Of a stretch of DNA of 64,000 bases, positions 1 through 9,603 are shown one piece after another. Position numbers and translations under genes: made by a program. Numbering within the stretch: position 1 is the stretch's first letter; every line of letters begins with the position of its first letter. Below the pieces are notes generated by a model. The model was not told the origin of the DNA and made no database searches. It saw only the letters and a program-made list of their open reading frames with translations. Origin of the DNA: Rikenella microfusus (GTDB taxonomy: Bacteria; Bacteroidota; Bacteroidia; Bacteroidales; VadinHA17); the NCBI GenBank assembly GCA_020722575.1, contig DYKN01000009.1:22701-86700 (forward strand), in the 5' to 3' direction.

Positions 1-15
1 ATGTTTGCTGACATT

Positions 16-1287
16 TTACAGGAGGTCAAAACCTATTTCAGTGCGGTAATACATACCGTCCCATGAAATCAGGGCTGCATTTCTGTAGGAATTCTGAAGT
101 GCTTCATAGAGTGTAGAGCCGTATGCTGTCACTGCCAGAACTCTGCCACCGTTTGTAAATATTTTACCGTTTTCAGTCCTGGTACCTGAGTGAAAAACAA
201 TACAATCAGAAACCAGGTTGAGCCCGAATATTTCCTTATTTTTTTCATACTTACCCGGATACCCTTCTGAAACCATTACTACTGTTGAAACAAATCTTTT
301 GTCGAATACAATTTTACGTTTTTTAAGGTTTTCCATTGCGACGCCTTCCAGAAGATCTGCCAGATCCGATTCAATTCTGGGCAGAATAACTTCTGCTTCC
401 GGGTCTCCAAGCCTTACGTTGTATTCAATAACATAAGGATCACCTTCTGCATTCATCAGTCCGAAGAAAATAAAACCCTTATATTTTATACCCTCTTTTG
501 CCAGGCCCTCAATTGTAGGTTTAATTATTCTCTTTTCAACCTTATACATAAAGTGTTCGGTTGCAAAAGGCACCGGTGAAACAGCCCCCATACCACCGGT
601 GTTCGGGCCGGTATCTCCCTCTCCTGCTCTTTTGTAATCCTTTGCTTCAGGAAGAATACGGTAATTTCTGCCATCTGTAACAACAAAAACTGAAACTTCT
701 ATACCTCTTAGAAATTCTTCAATAACAACTTTTCTGCCTGCTTCGCCGAATTTTCCGGTAAGCATTGCATCGAGTTCCCCAAGCGCTTCATCTATAGTGT
801 TCAGTATCATCACTCCTTTACCAGCCGCAAGACCATCAGCTTTAAGCACATAAGGAGGGGTCATTGATTGAAGGTAATTACGGGCCTCCCCAACATTGTT
901 TATATCAAAAGTGCGGAATTGAGCTGTGGGAATACCATATTTAACCATAAAGTTCTTTGCAAAATCCTTGCTGCCTTCAAGCATCGCAGCCTGTTTTCCG
1001 GGCCCGATAATAGGAATATTTTTCAACTGTTCATCCCCGGCAAAAAAATCCACCAACCCCGCCACAAGCGGTGCTTCCGGCCCCACAACAACCATATCTG
1101 CACCCACTGAAAGTACTGCATTACGAACCTCCTGAAAATTCATTGGATCAATGCTGATATTCATTCCACATGTTTGTGTTCCTGCATTACCGGGAGCAAT
1201 AAACAATGATTCAACCTTTTTGCTTTGAGCCAGCTTCCACGCAATGGCATGTTCCCTGCCACCTGATCCAATAATAAAAATCTTCAT
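16..1287 (-). CDS. purD: Phosphoribosylamine--glycine ligase
   Basis: This enzyme joins glycine to phosphoribosylamine using ATP in the second step of purine synthesis, in the cytoplasm. The 423 residues match the usual PurD length. The N-terminal nucleotide-fold motif GSGGREHA is at residues 8-15, the ATP-grasp lysine loop KADGLAAGKG at about 149-158, GPNTGGMGAVSP at about 228-239, and the metal-binding stretch EYNVRLGDPEAE at about 288-299. The gene runs off a good Bacteroidetes promoter only about 20 bp upstream of the ATG. The gene reads toward the left window edge and ends there complete. The next gene upstream (polysaccharide deacetylase) points the same way but is separated by that promoter, so purD is probably its own unit. 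Identification is secure. Confidence 0.97.
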   Translation of the reverse strand: MKIFIIGSGGREHAIAWKLAQSKKVESLFIAPGNAGTQTCGMNISIDPMNFQEVRNAVLSVGADMVVVGPEAPLVAGLVDFFAGDEQLKNIPIIGPGKQAAMLEGSKDFAKNFMVKYGIPTAQFRTFDINNVGEARNYLQSMTPPYVLKADGLAAGKGVMILNTIDEALGELDAMLTGKFGEAGRKVVIEEFLRGIEVSVFVVTDGRNYRILPEAKDYKRAGEGDTGPNTGGMGAVSPVPFATEHFMYKVEKRIIKPTIEGLAKEGIKYKGFIFFGLMNAEGDPYVIEYNVRLGDPEAEVILPRIESDLADLLEGVAMENLKKRKIVFDKRFVSTVVMVSEGYPGKYEKNKEIFGLNLVSDCIVFHSGTRTENGKIFTNGGRVLAVTAYGSTLYEALQNSYRNAALISWDGMYYRTEIGFDLL

Positions 1288-1307
1288 CTCACTTTCAATT
1301 ATCCAGA

Positions 1308-1340
1308 CAAAATTAGTATTTCCCTGAAAAAAATATCAAA
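1308..1340 (-). promoter_or_regulatory. Bacteroidetes-type promoter for purD
   Basis: Read on the minus strand, TAATTTTG (1308-1315) matches the -7 consensus TAnnTTTG. A TTTG -33 element lies at 1337-1340, giving a 21-bp spacer. The start codon of purD is at 1287, so the leader would be very short. Confidence 0.6.
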
Positions 1341-1352
1341 CCTCTATAAATT

Positions 1353-1961
1353 TCAAAAATTTGGTTTAATAAAAGAAAAACCTTTATCTATATATACCTT
1401 AATAAATTCTTCAAGAAAATTCTTTTCAATGCTTTCAGGTTTATCATGGAGTGCTATAATGGAGCCAGATCTTACTTTTTTTTGCAATCCCGACAATATT
1501 TTTTCTCCTGAAACACCTATTTTATAATCATATACAATAACATCCCATAATACAATTCTGTATAATTTCGACAATATTCTGTATTGTGAAAGCCTCATTC
1601 TTCCGAATGGCGGACGAAAAATCGAATCGGAAGTCAATTTGTTTGCACTTCTGACATTTTCAACATACTTTTTTGTCGTGGCAATGAATCCGTCAGGATG
1701 GTTAAATGAGTGGTTCCCTATTATATGTCCTTCACTTACAAGCATTGAAATCAGTGACGGATTTTCAACAGCTTTTTCGCCGGTACAGAAAAATATTGCT
1801 TTAACATTATATTTTCCAAGAATTTTTGCAATTATTGGAGTAGAACCAGGATGAGGTCCATCGTCAAAAGTCAGACAGAGCAATTTCTCCGGTGATTCTA
1901 TTTTCGTTACAGCCAGGGGAAATAACAATCTGACTCCGGGATATATTCTGTGCACTGCCAT
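1353..1961 (-). CDS. Polysaccharide deacetylase (NodB homology) family protein
   Basis: Members of this family remove acetyl groups from N-acetylated glycans such as peptidoglycan or surface polysaccharide. The 202 residues carry the ordered NodB motifs: TFDDGPHPG near residue 31 (catalytic base and metal Asp), HSFNH near 83 (two metal histidines), RPPFG near 116, and LHDK near 171. No signal peptide is obvious; the protein begins directly before the catalytic domain, so it may be cytoplasmic or the true N-terminus may be missed. It lies 3 bp downstream of the DUF2723 gene on the same strand and is probably co-transcribed with it, which suggests a cell-envelope glycan role. The substrate cannot be read from sequence. 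Confidence 0.85.
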   Translation of the reverse strand: MAVHRIYPGVRLLFPLAVTKIESPEKLLCLTFDDGPHPGSTPIIAKILGKYNVKAIFFCTGEKAVENPSLISMLVSEGHIIGNHSFNHPDGFIATTKKYVENVRSANKLTSDSIFRPPFGRMRLSQYRILSKLYRIVLWDVIVYDYKIGVSGEKILSGLQKKVRSGSIIALHDKPESIEKNFLEEFIKVYIDKGFSFIKPNF

Positions 1962-1964
1962 CTA

Positions 1965-4900
1965 CTAATTTGAAACCGCAGGATAGAATGCGGAATAGAA
2001 GGCCCCAAGTTCACCTTCGAGAGTCTGAGCCTCATCTTTCATGCCCAGCCTTGTAAACATCCGGTAAATATCAATCATTGCCTGCATATTTACACCTATT
2101 GTATATTCAAGCCCGTAACGTTTTCCCTCAGACAATCTTGTGATATATCTGAGATAACTTCGGGAATATTCCTGTATGTCTTTGATTAATTTCATTCCTT
2201 CATCTTTAAATCCTCCTCTGATAAGGGCTTCTGCAGAAACGATTGAAAAATAATCGTGAGGAATTTTGTTTTCAGGCACAATTGAAAGTCCTTTTCTGGC
2301 AATTTCTATGGCCTTTATTGTGTCACCGGTTTCCAGCAGTCTTATGCCAAGAGTTCCAATCATCCTTCTGAAGTTGGAAAACATACGCCTGTTGTTTTCA
2401 TCAAGGTAAACATCGGGATCCTCAGCATTACCCCAGCGGAATTTTTTCATAACATTATTATACATAACAACATGATCTATCATTCCAAACTCACCTGGTT
2501 GAGGGTTGCCCGTTCTGACAGGCACAACCCGGTAAGCAAGGCCCTCCTGTACAAAAAATTCCTCAAGCCCATTATATTTAGAAGAAGGCACAGTAGTGGA
2601 ATAACAGATAGGCCTATCCCAGTTGTTTGTTGCCAGTATATCCATTATAGCCAGATCGTCCTTAAAAGCATCTGAAGGGATGAAGTTCCATATCATTGGT
2701 GAAACAAGGCTGTCGGCAAAATATTCCTTTACCGTACCATTTTTAAGAACTTTTTCAGGATCAACATCAATTATAAAGCGTCTTGCAGGTATATAATTAA
2801 GATAGTCACCTCTCCCTGTAAGATCAACCATTGCCTTATGGTCGTCAAGGCCTGCAAATTCGACTATCTGCTTCAATGGTACTGGCTTTTCAACCCTGTT
2901 GTCAACGGGAAGCTGTACCCGTTTTCCTTCGATATATTTATCCTGGCTTAGTGAAAACGGAAGAGGATCGGAATTCCATGCTTTTCGCCTCATCATTTCA
3001 ATATACCATCCAGCCTGAAGATAACTCAAATTAACAACCCTCACATCATTCCTTACACCTTCAACATCCTGTATATACCATAACGGGAATGAATCATTAT
3101 CTCCGTAAGTAAACAATATCGCATTAGTGTCAACAGAATTAAGATAATTTGAGGCAATATCACGTGCAGTATAACGTCCAGATCTGTCATGATCGTCCCA
3201 GTTCTCCTTTGCCATAATAACTGGTACAGCAAATATCATTGTAATAAAAGATATCACCATTGCAGGTTTCTCCCGAAGAAACTTTTTAAATAACTCATAT
3301 ATTACCATATATCCTGCTCCAATCCATATTCCGAAAGCGTAAAATGAACCGACATATGCATAATCCCTTTCACGAGGCTGGTCAGGATACTGATTCAGAT
3401 AAAAAATAATTGCCATCCCTGTCATGAAGAAAAAACCAAGTACAACCCAGAATCTGTTTTTGTCTTTTTTGTATTGCCACATTAATCCGGCCACCCCCAG
3501 TAAAAGAGGGAGGAAAAAATAAGTATTTCGTGCAGGATTATTTTTCAATTCATCCGGAAGTTCATCCTGATTACCCAGCCTTAAATTGTCAATAAATTTT
3601 ATACCGCTTATCCAGTTGCCATGTAATGGATTACCATTGCCCTGAATATCATTCTGCCGGCCGGCAAAATTCCACATAAAATATCTCAAATACATAAAGC
3701 CTACCTGATACCTGAAAAAGAATCTCAGGTTCTCACTAAAAGTCGGACAGACAATCGTCTGCTTTCCCCCAGAAGATTCAACTGTAAATCGTTTCCCTTT
3801 TATCCTGCCCCAATATTTGTATGCACTCTCATGTTCAGGACTTGAACTGTACATCCTGGGAAATATTGTCATAAACTTTTCATGATATTCATATTCAGGC
3901 TTGAAATAAGGTTCGTACCTCCTGTTTATCTTATTATACCCTGCCACTACTTGCTTCACACCTGTAACCGGAGCATTGTAATACTGGCCGTAAATCTTTG
4001 GATTACTACCATACTGCTCCATATTGATATAGTATATAAAAGAAAAAATATTTGATGGATCGTTCTGATTCATTGGGGGCTTGGCCGAAGAACGAATAAT
4101 TATCATTGCATATGATGAATAACCTATAAAAATAAATGTAAGTGCTGTCAGAATATAATTAAGAATTACTTTATTATTCTTAAGTGAATATCTCAATCCA
4201 GATGTCAGTAATACAATGATAAGGATTACATAGAAAAGCAGACCAGTATTATATGGAAGCCTGAAGGTATTTACAAACAGGAGTTCAAACCATCCAGCAG
4301 CTTTTGGTATCCCCGGTATTATTATAAAAACCATTACCCAGAGCAGGAACAGCGCTATTAAAGTTATTTTGATTAAACCCTTCAGTGAAACCGTGTATTT
4401 TCTGAAATAATAAATAAACACAAGCACGGGAAGGACCAAAAGATTGAGCCGGTGAATACCGACTCCAAGGCCCATAAGATAAGTTATCAGAATGATCCAT
4501 CTCCCTGAATAAGGTTCATCAGCCTCATCTTCCCATTTAAGCATTGCCCAGAAAACCAGGGCTGTGAAGAGCGACGACATTGCGTAAAGTTCTCCTTCAA
4601 CAGCCGAAAACCAGAATGTATCTGAAAATGAATATGCCAGAGAACCGATCATACCTACCGCAAGAACTGGAAAAACCTGATTGCCTGCAGGTTTACCCTC
4701 GTTGCAAAAAGCCTTCCTTACCAAATGAGTTATGGTCCAGAAAAGGAACAGTATCGTTAACCCACTACTAAGTGCTGAAAGGATATTCATCATAAAAGCT
4801 ACCATGGACGTATCTCCTCCGGCAAACATTGTTGCAATACGACCAATCATAAGAAAAAGCGGGGCACCAGGTGGATGACCCACCTGCAACCTGAATGCTG

Positions 4901-5036
4901 AAAGAATAAACTCACCGCAATCCCAGAAACTAACCGTAGGCTCAACAGTAAGCAAATAAACCGTTGAAGAAATAACAAACATCAACCAGCCTGTAATACT
5001 GTTCCAGCGCCTGAATGTATTGTATGTAGAATCCAT
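1965..5036 (-). CDS. DUF2723 family multi-pass membrane protein (glycosyltransferase-like)
   Basis: This is a very large inner-membrane protein of about 1020 residues. The N-terminal half has roughly a dozen hydrophobic segments, and the family motif region EPTVSFWDCGEFILSAFRL followed by QVGHPPGAPLF lies near residues 35-65. This part resembles GT-C/protein O-mannosyltransferase-like membrane enzymes. The C-terminal 400 residues are soluble, include TYGDNDSFPLWYIQDVEGVR and end in a helical TPR-like stretch. DUF2723 proteins are typical of Bacteroidetes; an O-glycosylation role has been suggested for the family but is not shown here. An in-frame ATG 10 codons upstream (5066) is possible; I prefer 5036 because the family start sits just before the first membrane segment. 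It is followed closely by the deacetylase gene. Confidence 0.85.
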   Translation of the reverse strand: MDSTYNTFRRWNSITGWLMFVISSTVYLLTVEPTVSFWDCGEFILSAFRLQVGHPPGAPLFLMIGRIATMFAGGDTSMVAFMMNILSALSSGLTILFLFWTITHLVRKAFCNEGKPAGNQVFPVLAVGMIGSLAYSFSDTFWFSAVEGELYAMSSLFTALVFWAMLKWEDEADEPYSGRWIILITYLMGLGVGIHRLNLLVLPVLVFIYYFRKYTVSLKGLIKITLIALFLLWVMVFIIIPGIPKAAGWFELLFVNTFRLPYNTGLLFYVILIIVLLTSGLRYSLKNNKVILNYILTALTFIFIGYSSYAMIIIRSSAKPPMNQNDPSNIFSFIYYINMEQYGSNPKIYGQYYNAPVTGVKQVVAGYNKINRRYEPYFKPEYEYHEKFMTIFPRMYSSSPEHESAYKYWGRIKGKRFTVESSGGKQTIVCPTFSENLRFFFRYQVGFMYLRYFMWNFAGRQNDIQGNGNPLHGNWISGIKFIDNLRLGNQDELPDELKNNPARNTYFFLPLLLGVAGLMWQYKKDKNRFWVVLGFFFMTGMAIIFYLNQYPDQPRERDYAYVGSFYAFGIWIGAGYMVIYELFKKFLREKPAMVISFITMIFAVPVIMAKENWDDHDRSGRYTARDIASNYLNSVDTNAILFTYGDNDSFPLWYIQDVEGVRNDVRVVNLSYLQAGWYIEMMRRKAWNSDPLPFSLSQDKYIEGKRVQLPVDNRVEKPVPLKQIVEFAGLDDHKAMVDLTGRGDYLNYIPARRFIIDVDPEKVLKNGTVKEYFADSLVSPMIWNFIPSDAFKDDLAIMDILATNNWDRPICYSTTVPSSKYNGLEEFFVQEGLAYRVVPVRTGNPQPGEFGMIDHVVMYNNVMKKFRWGNAEDPDVYLDENNRRMFSNFRRMIGTLGIRLLETGDTIKAIEIARKGLSIVPENKIPHDYFSIVSAEALIRGGFKDEGMKLIKDIQEYSRSYLRYITRLSEGKRYGLEYTIGVNMQAMIDIYRMFTRLGMKDEAQTLEGELGAFYSAFYPAVSN

Positions 5037-5129
5037 ATGCGCCTGATATGAAAAAATTTGTGACAAAGAACGTAAAAATATTACAACCTGAATATACTAT
5101 TTTTTTATTTTTACAGGTTTAACATTCTG

Positions 5130-6227
5130 ATGAATAAAGAACTGTTTATAATTTTTTACATTTTTCTGTTTGCAATTACAGTCTACGGGCAGGAACGCGA
5201 CATTTCACAACCTCATAAGGGTGATGTATTCCTTGATATCAGATCGGTAAGTTTTTTTAAAAACAATGAATACTTTAACCCCGTCATCGAAGGTTATACC
5301 CTTACCGGGAGTTTCATTAAACCACAGATTTTCTTTTCTTCTTCCAATAGATTTGAAATAGGACTGGGCTTTCACCAGCAGATCTATTCAGGTGAACCAT
5401 CTATAAAGAAACCTCAACTCTTATTATCAATACGCTGGAAGCTTACTGAAACATCTGTACTCACCCTTGGAGCTTTTGACGGCAGTACAAACCATAAACT
5501 ATTTGATCCTCTTTTTAATACGGAAAGATTATATACTAATTATACGGAAAACGGTATATCATTTGTTTCAGAAAACAACAGAATCTTCAGTGATACATGG
5601 ATTAACTGGGAAAATTTTATATTTAAAGGCGATACAACCCGTGAGATATTTACCGCGGGAGAATCATTCAGATATTCTGCCACCATTTCGGATTATATAA
5701 AAATCTATCTACCGTTTCAGATAAAATTTAAACATTATGGAGGACAAATAAGCAACTACAGCGGACATGTTCTGACTTTTTTCAATATGGCTGCAGGCAC
5801 GGGAATGGATTTTGCTCCTGCTAAGGGAAATTGGGGTAAAACGAGTATTGAATATATACATTTTTTTTACAGGGAGCTCACACGCAAAGGTGATGCTGGT
5901 ATTATTAGAGGTAATGCTTCATGGATCAGGTTACACTATAATTACAGGTGGCTCTATCTCGGCTCTTATTTATGGTTTTCCGATAATTTCTTTTCTCCCG
6001 ATGGAAATAATATCTATTCAAGTGTTTCTGATTATCAGCCGGGTACAATTATTCCCCGCCGAAGGATATGGACATCAACTGCGGCAATTACTCTTAATCC
6101 CGGTAATATTTTTGAATTTGTATTGGGCTTTGAGGGATATTATGATTTTAAGTTTAAAAGGATGGATTCATCCCTTTATCTTCACCTGAATTTTAACAGG
6201 CGGTTTAAAATTACTTCCGTTAAATAA
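5130..6227 (+). CDS. Predicted outer-membrane beta-barrel protein, function unknown
   Basis: The 365-residue product starts with a signal peptide (hydrophobic core at residues 4-18, ending near VYGQ). The rest is made of alternating polar and aromatic strands typical of a Bacteroidetes outer-membrane barrel, ending in a strand pattern (LYLHLNFNRRFKI). I do not recognise a named family. It is divergent from the DUF2723 gene and convergent with the glycosylase gene, whose stop codon lies 3 bp beyond this stop. The barrel call rests on strand pattern alone. Confidence 0.6.
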   Translation: MNKELFIIFYIFLFAITVYGQERDISQPHKGDVFLDIRSVSFFKNNEYFNPVIEGYTLTGSFIKPQIFFSSSNRFEIGLGFHQQIYSGEPSIKKPQLLLSIRWKLTETSVLTLGAFDGSTNHKLFDPLFNTERLYTNYTENGISFVSENNRIFSDTWINWENFIFKGDTTREIFTAGESFRYSATISDYIKIYLPFQIKFKHYGGQISNYSGHVLTFFNMAAGTGMDFAPAKGNWGKTSIEYIHFFYRELTRKGDAGIIRGNASWIRLHYNYRWLYLGSYLWFSDNFFSPDGNNIYSSVSDYQPGTIIPRRRIWTSTAAITLNPGNIFEFVLGFEGYYDFKFKRMDSSLYLHLNFNRRFKITSVK

Positions 6228-6230
6228 CAT

Positions 6231-6842
6231 TCACTTGAGTGATTTAAGTATATAACGCCATGGCATTTCAACCCAGGGAGAACCTGCATAATTTATTCCT
6301 ACTCTTGGTTTTGTTTCCCATCTTGCTTGATATCCTGCATCTTCAAACCATATTCTGTCAGAGACTGTCAGGTCTTCACCATAGAATGATCCGTCAATGC
6401 CAAGTGCCCGGGTTAGTTTTCCGGGTCCGTTATATTCTCCTGCACCTCTTATAAGAACAGCCTGCGGCTCATTCATGACTCCGGTAACCACATTAAGCAT
6501 CCAGTACATACCATATACAAAATACACATACACATAACCACCCCTTCTGAACATAACCTCATTACGTATTGTTTTACCTTTTGAGGCATGACAGGCCTTA
6601 TCTTCTACACCTCTGTATGCTTCAGTTTCAGTTATTAAATGCCTCGAAACAGTACCATCTGGGTAGCGTATTGCAATTATTTTTCCGAGCAAAGCCGGGG
6701 CAACTATAAGAACATCATTCAGATAAAAATTCGTATCCAGCCGCCTGCCCTCACAAACAATGCCGGTCAACCTTGCCGCCGGTGTTAATAAATTATCAAT
6801 AATATAATTCTGGCCCTTTTGTCTCTCTCTTTTTTTCTTCAT
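6231..6842 (-). CDS. 3-methyladenine DNA glycosylase, AAG/MPG family
   Basis: AAG-type glycosylases excise alkylated purines (3-methyladenine, hypoxanthine) at the start of base-excision repair. The product carries the family hallmarks LLGKIIAIR, ITETEAYRGVEDKACHASKGKT (catalytic Glu in ETEAY), RNEVMFRRGGYVYVYFVYGMYWMLN, VLIRGAGE and NGPGKLTRALGI. I use the ATG at 6842 rather than an earlier in-frame start at 6875, because the upstream residues are hydrophobic and unlike the family. Either start overlaps the 3' end of the upstream O-antigen ligase-like gene (47 bp with this start), implying translational coupling. The family assignment is firm. Confidence 0.92.
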   Translation of the reverse strand: MKKKRERQKGQNYIIDNLLTPAARLTGIVCEGRRLDTNFYLNDVLIVAPALLGKIIAIRYPDGTVSRHLITETEAYRGVEDKACHASKGKTIRNEVMFRRGGYVYVYFVYGMYWMLNVVTGVMNEPQAVLIRGAGEYNGPGKLTRALGIDGSFYGEDLTVSDRIWFEDAGYQARWETKPRVGINYAGSPWVEMPWRYILKSLK

Positions 6843-8385
6843 ATCCAAAAACAAAAACCGAATAAAAATATACAAAGAAACTAATACCTGTATGAGTCTC
6901 CAGTGTATCTTCCCACATCATTGATAATAAGATAATAAGCATAAAAAGAGATGGTAAATATCTGCGAAACGCACTGGTAGCAAAAAAAGGATAAATTATA
7001 GAAAATAAAATAATTACAAAACCTACAATCCCAAAAGTTGCTAAAAAAGTTATAAACTGATTATGAGAGAGCAACCTGTAACGCGGCGCAAGAATCCGGC
7101 CGTCAATACGATACTGTTCATAAAATTCTTTTCTCAGATCTCCAGTACCAGTACCTGCTACTGAATATCTCTTCCAGAGATTCAGTCCTGTCTTGATAAA
7201 CTCCAGCCGCTGTGTTAAAGAATGGCCCGAAGGATTTCCACCTTTTATGTAATAATCGATCTGCCATACGGTTTCATAGATCTTTTTTCTCCATGGATTC
7301 CATTCCGAAAATTTTTTATTTGTGGTCCCGTTTTCGATCCTGTTTATGTCGGCAGCCGTGAGGCTAACAAGTCCGGCAGAATCTTTCCTGAGCCCGACAG
7401 AAGTCATGTACCTGATAAGTGTATATTTTAAATGCTGACCCTTTCTGTCAAGACTATCATAAAGTATTTGCGACCTGTTGTTCCATTCCTTTCTTAATTC
7501 ATCCTCACAAAGATAAACCCATACCCTATTACCATTCTCAACATCTGCTCTCAAAGTATCGTGCCAATAAGGATTTCCGTTCAGAGTCAAACTATCATAT
7601 GGCAGAGGATAAGCAGAACCAACTTTGTAAAAATATCCAACTTCATGAACCAGAATGCCGGTTAATAATATAGATACAATAAATAAAGCCACAATATAAA
7701 TGTATTTCCATGGTCTGTTTCTTTTGATGAAGTATAAAGCAGAAAAAACGAGAGCAACGAGAAAGAGAATTATGCCCGAAAATGAAAAAATCAGTGAAAG
7801 AAAAATAATAAGCCAAATTCCGGCAAAAAGATACAACAATCTCCATCTTTTGAATTTTTCATTAAGCCAGATTGAAATGGAAGAAAAAATAGCAAATACA
7901 GTCATAATTGATAACCTGATATGCGAGATAAATGGTGAAAGCTCTCTGGTGTCGGCAATACCCGAAAAGACTTCACCTGCATTCATTATAAAACCAGCTG
8001 ACGTTGAAGCAACTGTACCGGCAATAAAGGAAGATAAAATAAACAAAATGTCGCCTCTTCTGATTGAATAAGAAAAACCTATCACCAATGGTAATACCAG
8101 CAAAGGCAGTTTCAGTTTAAGTTCAGTAAAACCCGCAAATAGATCCTCAGTTTTCAACATCCACAGAAGGTATATACCATAAAGCATTAAAAATACAAAT
8201 ACATACTTTCCCTTCCCGCTTCCGGAAATCAATTTCCTGAAGTCTCCAGTTGATAACCAGAATATTGTAAGCAGAATTATCGAAAATGATAGCAGCCATT
8301 CCGATAAAGGAAGAGAAAAAGCAATCATAGAGATTAATACCCTGTAAATATTCCTTTTCGTTTCTTCTTTAAGAATAATGACCAA
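6796..8385 (-). CDS. O-antigen ligase/polymerase-like membrane protein
   Basis: This 529-residue protein has about ten to twelve membrane helices and one long hydrophilic loop (about residues 255-430) between the last helices. That architecture is typical of the Wzy/WaaL O-antigen ligase family, which joins or polymerises lipid-linked glycans at the periplasmic face. The loop contains RLEFIKTGLNLWKRYSVAGTGTGD and RLLSHNQFITFLATFGIVG, where the arginine/histidine region (the SHNQ stretch) resembles the catalytic area of ligases. Its end overlaps the downstream glycosylase gene. Ligase versus polymerase cannot be decided, and the glycan substrate is unknown. Confidence 0.75.
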   Translation of the reverse strand: MVIILKEETKRNIYRVLISMIAFSLPLSEWLLSFSIILLTIFWLSTGDFRKLISGSGKGKYVFVFLMLYGIYLLWMLKTEDLFAGFTELKLKLPLLVLPLVIGFSYSIRRGDILFILSSFIAGTVASTSAGFIMNAGEVFSGIADTRELSPFISHIRLSIMTVFAIFSSISIWLNEKFKRWRLLYLFAGIWLIIFLSLIFSFSGIILFLVALVFSALYFIKRNRPWKYIYIVALFIVSILLTGILVHEVGYFYKVGSAYPLPYDSLTLNGNPYWHDTLRADVENGNRVWVYLCEDELRKEWNNRSQILYDSLDRKGQHLKYTLIRYMTSVGLRKDSAGLVSLTAADINRIENGTTNKKFSEWNPWRKKIYETVWQIDYYIKGGNPSGHSLTQRLEFIKTGLNLWKRYSVAGTGTGDLRKEFYEQYRIDGRILAPRYRLLSHNQFITFLATFGIVGFVIILFSIIYPFFATSAFRRYLPSLFMLIILLSMMWEDTLETHTGISFFVYFYSVFVFGYEEKKRETKGPELYY

Positions 8386-8573
8386 AAAACAGAATTATTT
8401 AAAATATTATCACTTAAAATTAATTACATATTTAAGTATTTTTATTTTTCACCATATGAATTTATTAACTCTGTTTGGAATTTCTTTGAAATTGTTTTTC
8501 CAGCAATAAATACCGAAAGTTATTTTTATTGAAAATATTTATATGCCAGTTCTTTTTTTAAAAAATATGTTGT

Positions 8574-8581
8574 ATTTTTGC
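8574..8581 (+). promoter_or_regulatory. -7 promoter element upstream of rplM
   Basis: TATTTTTG matches TAnnTTTG exactly and lies about 60 bp before the rplM start. No clear -33 TTTG is seen at the expected distance; the region between is an A/T tract. Confidence 0.5.
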
Positions 8582-8641
8582 AAACCTTTAAATTAAAAAG
8601 ATATATTATAAATAGTTGTAAATCAAACAAAAAAATATAAC

Positions 8642-9097
8642 GTGAATACATTAAGTTATAAGACGGTATCGGCAAACAAGAGTACAGTAAACAAAGAATG
8701 GGTACTTATTGATGCTGAAGGGCAGGTATTAGGCCGGCTTGCATCGATAGTTGCAAAACTGGTGAGAGGCAAGCATAAAACGAATTATACACCTCACGTT
8801 GACTGTGGTGATAACGTTGTTATTATCAATGCAGGAAAAGTTGTTCTTACAGGGAGCAAATGGAGTGATAAGGAATATGTTCGCTATACAGGCTACCCGG
8901 GGGGGCAGAGGTTTGCTTCAGCTGAAGAGATGTTAAAAAAGAATCCTGTTTTTCTTGTTGAACATGCTGTTAAGGGGATGCTTCCGAAGAACAGGCTGGG
9001 AAGTGCATTATTCAAGAATGTTCACGTCTATGCTGGGAGTGAGCATAAGCATGAAGCTCAGAACCCGAGAAAAATCGAAATTGAAAACATTAAATAA
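8642..9097 (+). CDS. rplM: 50S ribosomal protein L13
   Basis: L13 is an early-assembly protein of the large ribosomal subunit. The 151 residues match the family, with WVLIDAEGQVLGRLAS at about 20-35, the VVIINAGKVVLTGSKW segment and the GMLPKNRLG motif. The start is a GTG (8642), chosen because Bacteroidetes L13 proteins begin with the same xxTLSYKTVSANK sequence. It begins the rplM-rpsI-rpsB-tsf block; rpsI follows after 5 bp. A Bacteroidetes -7 element lies upstream. Confidence 0.97.
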   Translation: MNTLSYKTVSANKSTVNKEWVLIDAEGQVLGRLASIVAKLVRGKHKTNYTPHVDCGDNVVIINAGKVVLTGSKWSDKEYVRYTGYPGGQRFASAEEMLKKNPVFLVEHAVKGMLPKNRLGSALFKNVHVYAGSEHKHEAQNPRKIEIENIK

Positions 9098-9102
9098 TTC
9101 AC

Positions 9103-9489
9103 ATGGAAGTTATTAGTGCTACCGGAAGACGGAAATCTGCAGTTGCCAGGGTATACCTTACTGAAGGTAAAGGTAACATTATAGTAAATGATCGCGATTA
9201 CCGTGAATATTTTGAACACGAGTCATTAGCTTATCTGGTTACCCAACCGCTTGTTCTTTTAAAAATAAACGACAAGTATGATATCATAGCCAACATTGAT
9301 GGCGGAGGGATAAAAGGCCAGGCTGAAGCTTTAAGGCATGGCATTTCGAGAGCACTTGTCAGGGTTGACGCTGATTTCAGACCATTGCTAAAAGAGAATG
9401 GATTTCTTACAAGGGATCCGAGGGAAGTTGAAAGGAAAAAAGCAGGACGGCCAAAGGCACGCAAGAGATTCCAGTTTAGCAAACGATAG
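9103..9489 (+). CDS. rpsI: 30S ribosomal protein S9
   Basis: S9 sits in the head of the small subunit and its C-terminal tail reaches the P-site tRNA. The 128 residues include ATGRRKSAVARVYL at the start, GGGIKGQAEALRHGISRAL near 66-84, and the basic C-terminus ending in the conserved FQFSKR. It is 5 bp downstream of rplM, the standard L13-S9 pair. Confidence 0.98.
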   Translation: MEVISATGRRKSAVARVYLTEGKGNIIVNDRDYREYFEHESLAYLVTQPLVLLKINDKYDIIANIDGGGIKGQAEALRHGISRALVRVDADFRPLLKENGFLTRDPREVERKKAGRPKARKRFQFSKR

Positions 9490-9603
9490 AACCGGTCAGT
9501 CTGATGAACATAAAGCAAGTTTAGTATCTAAATTGCATTGACTCCTGAAGGTCGGGACTACTCTGCAATTGACAAAACAGAATGTAAACTTAAAATTAAT
9601 AAA

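Noticed and set aside
9538..9603. Upstream TTG start for rpsB
   Set aside because: The 22 extra residues do not resemble S2; the ATG at 9604 starts the conserved MPRVTFEELL sequence.
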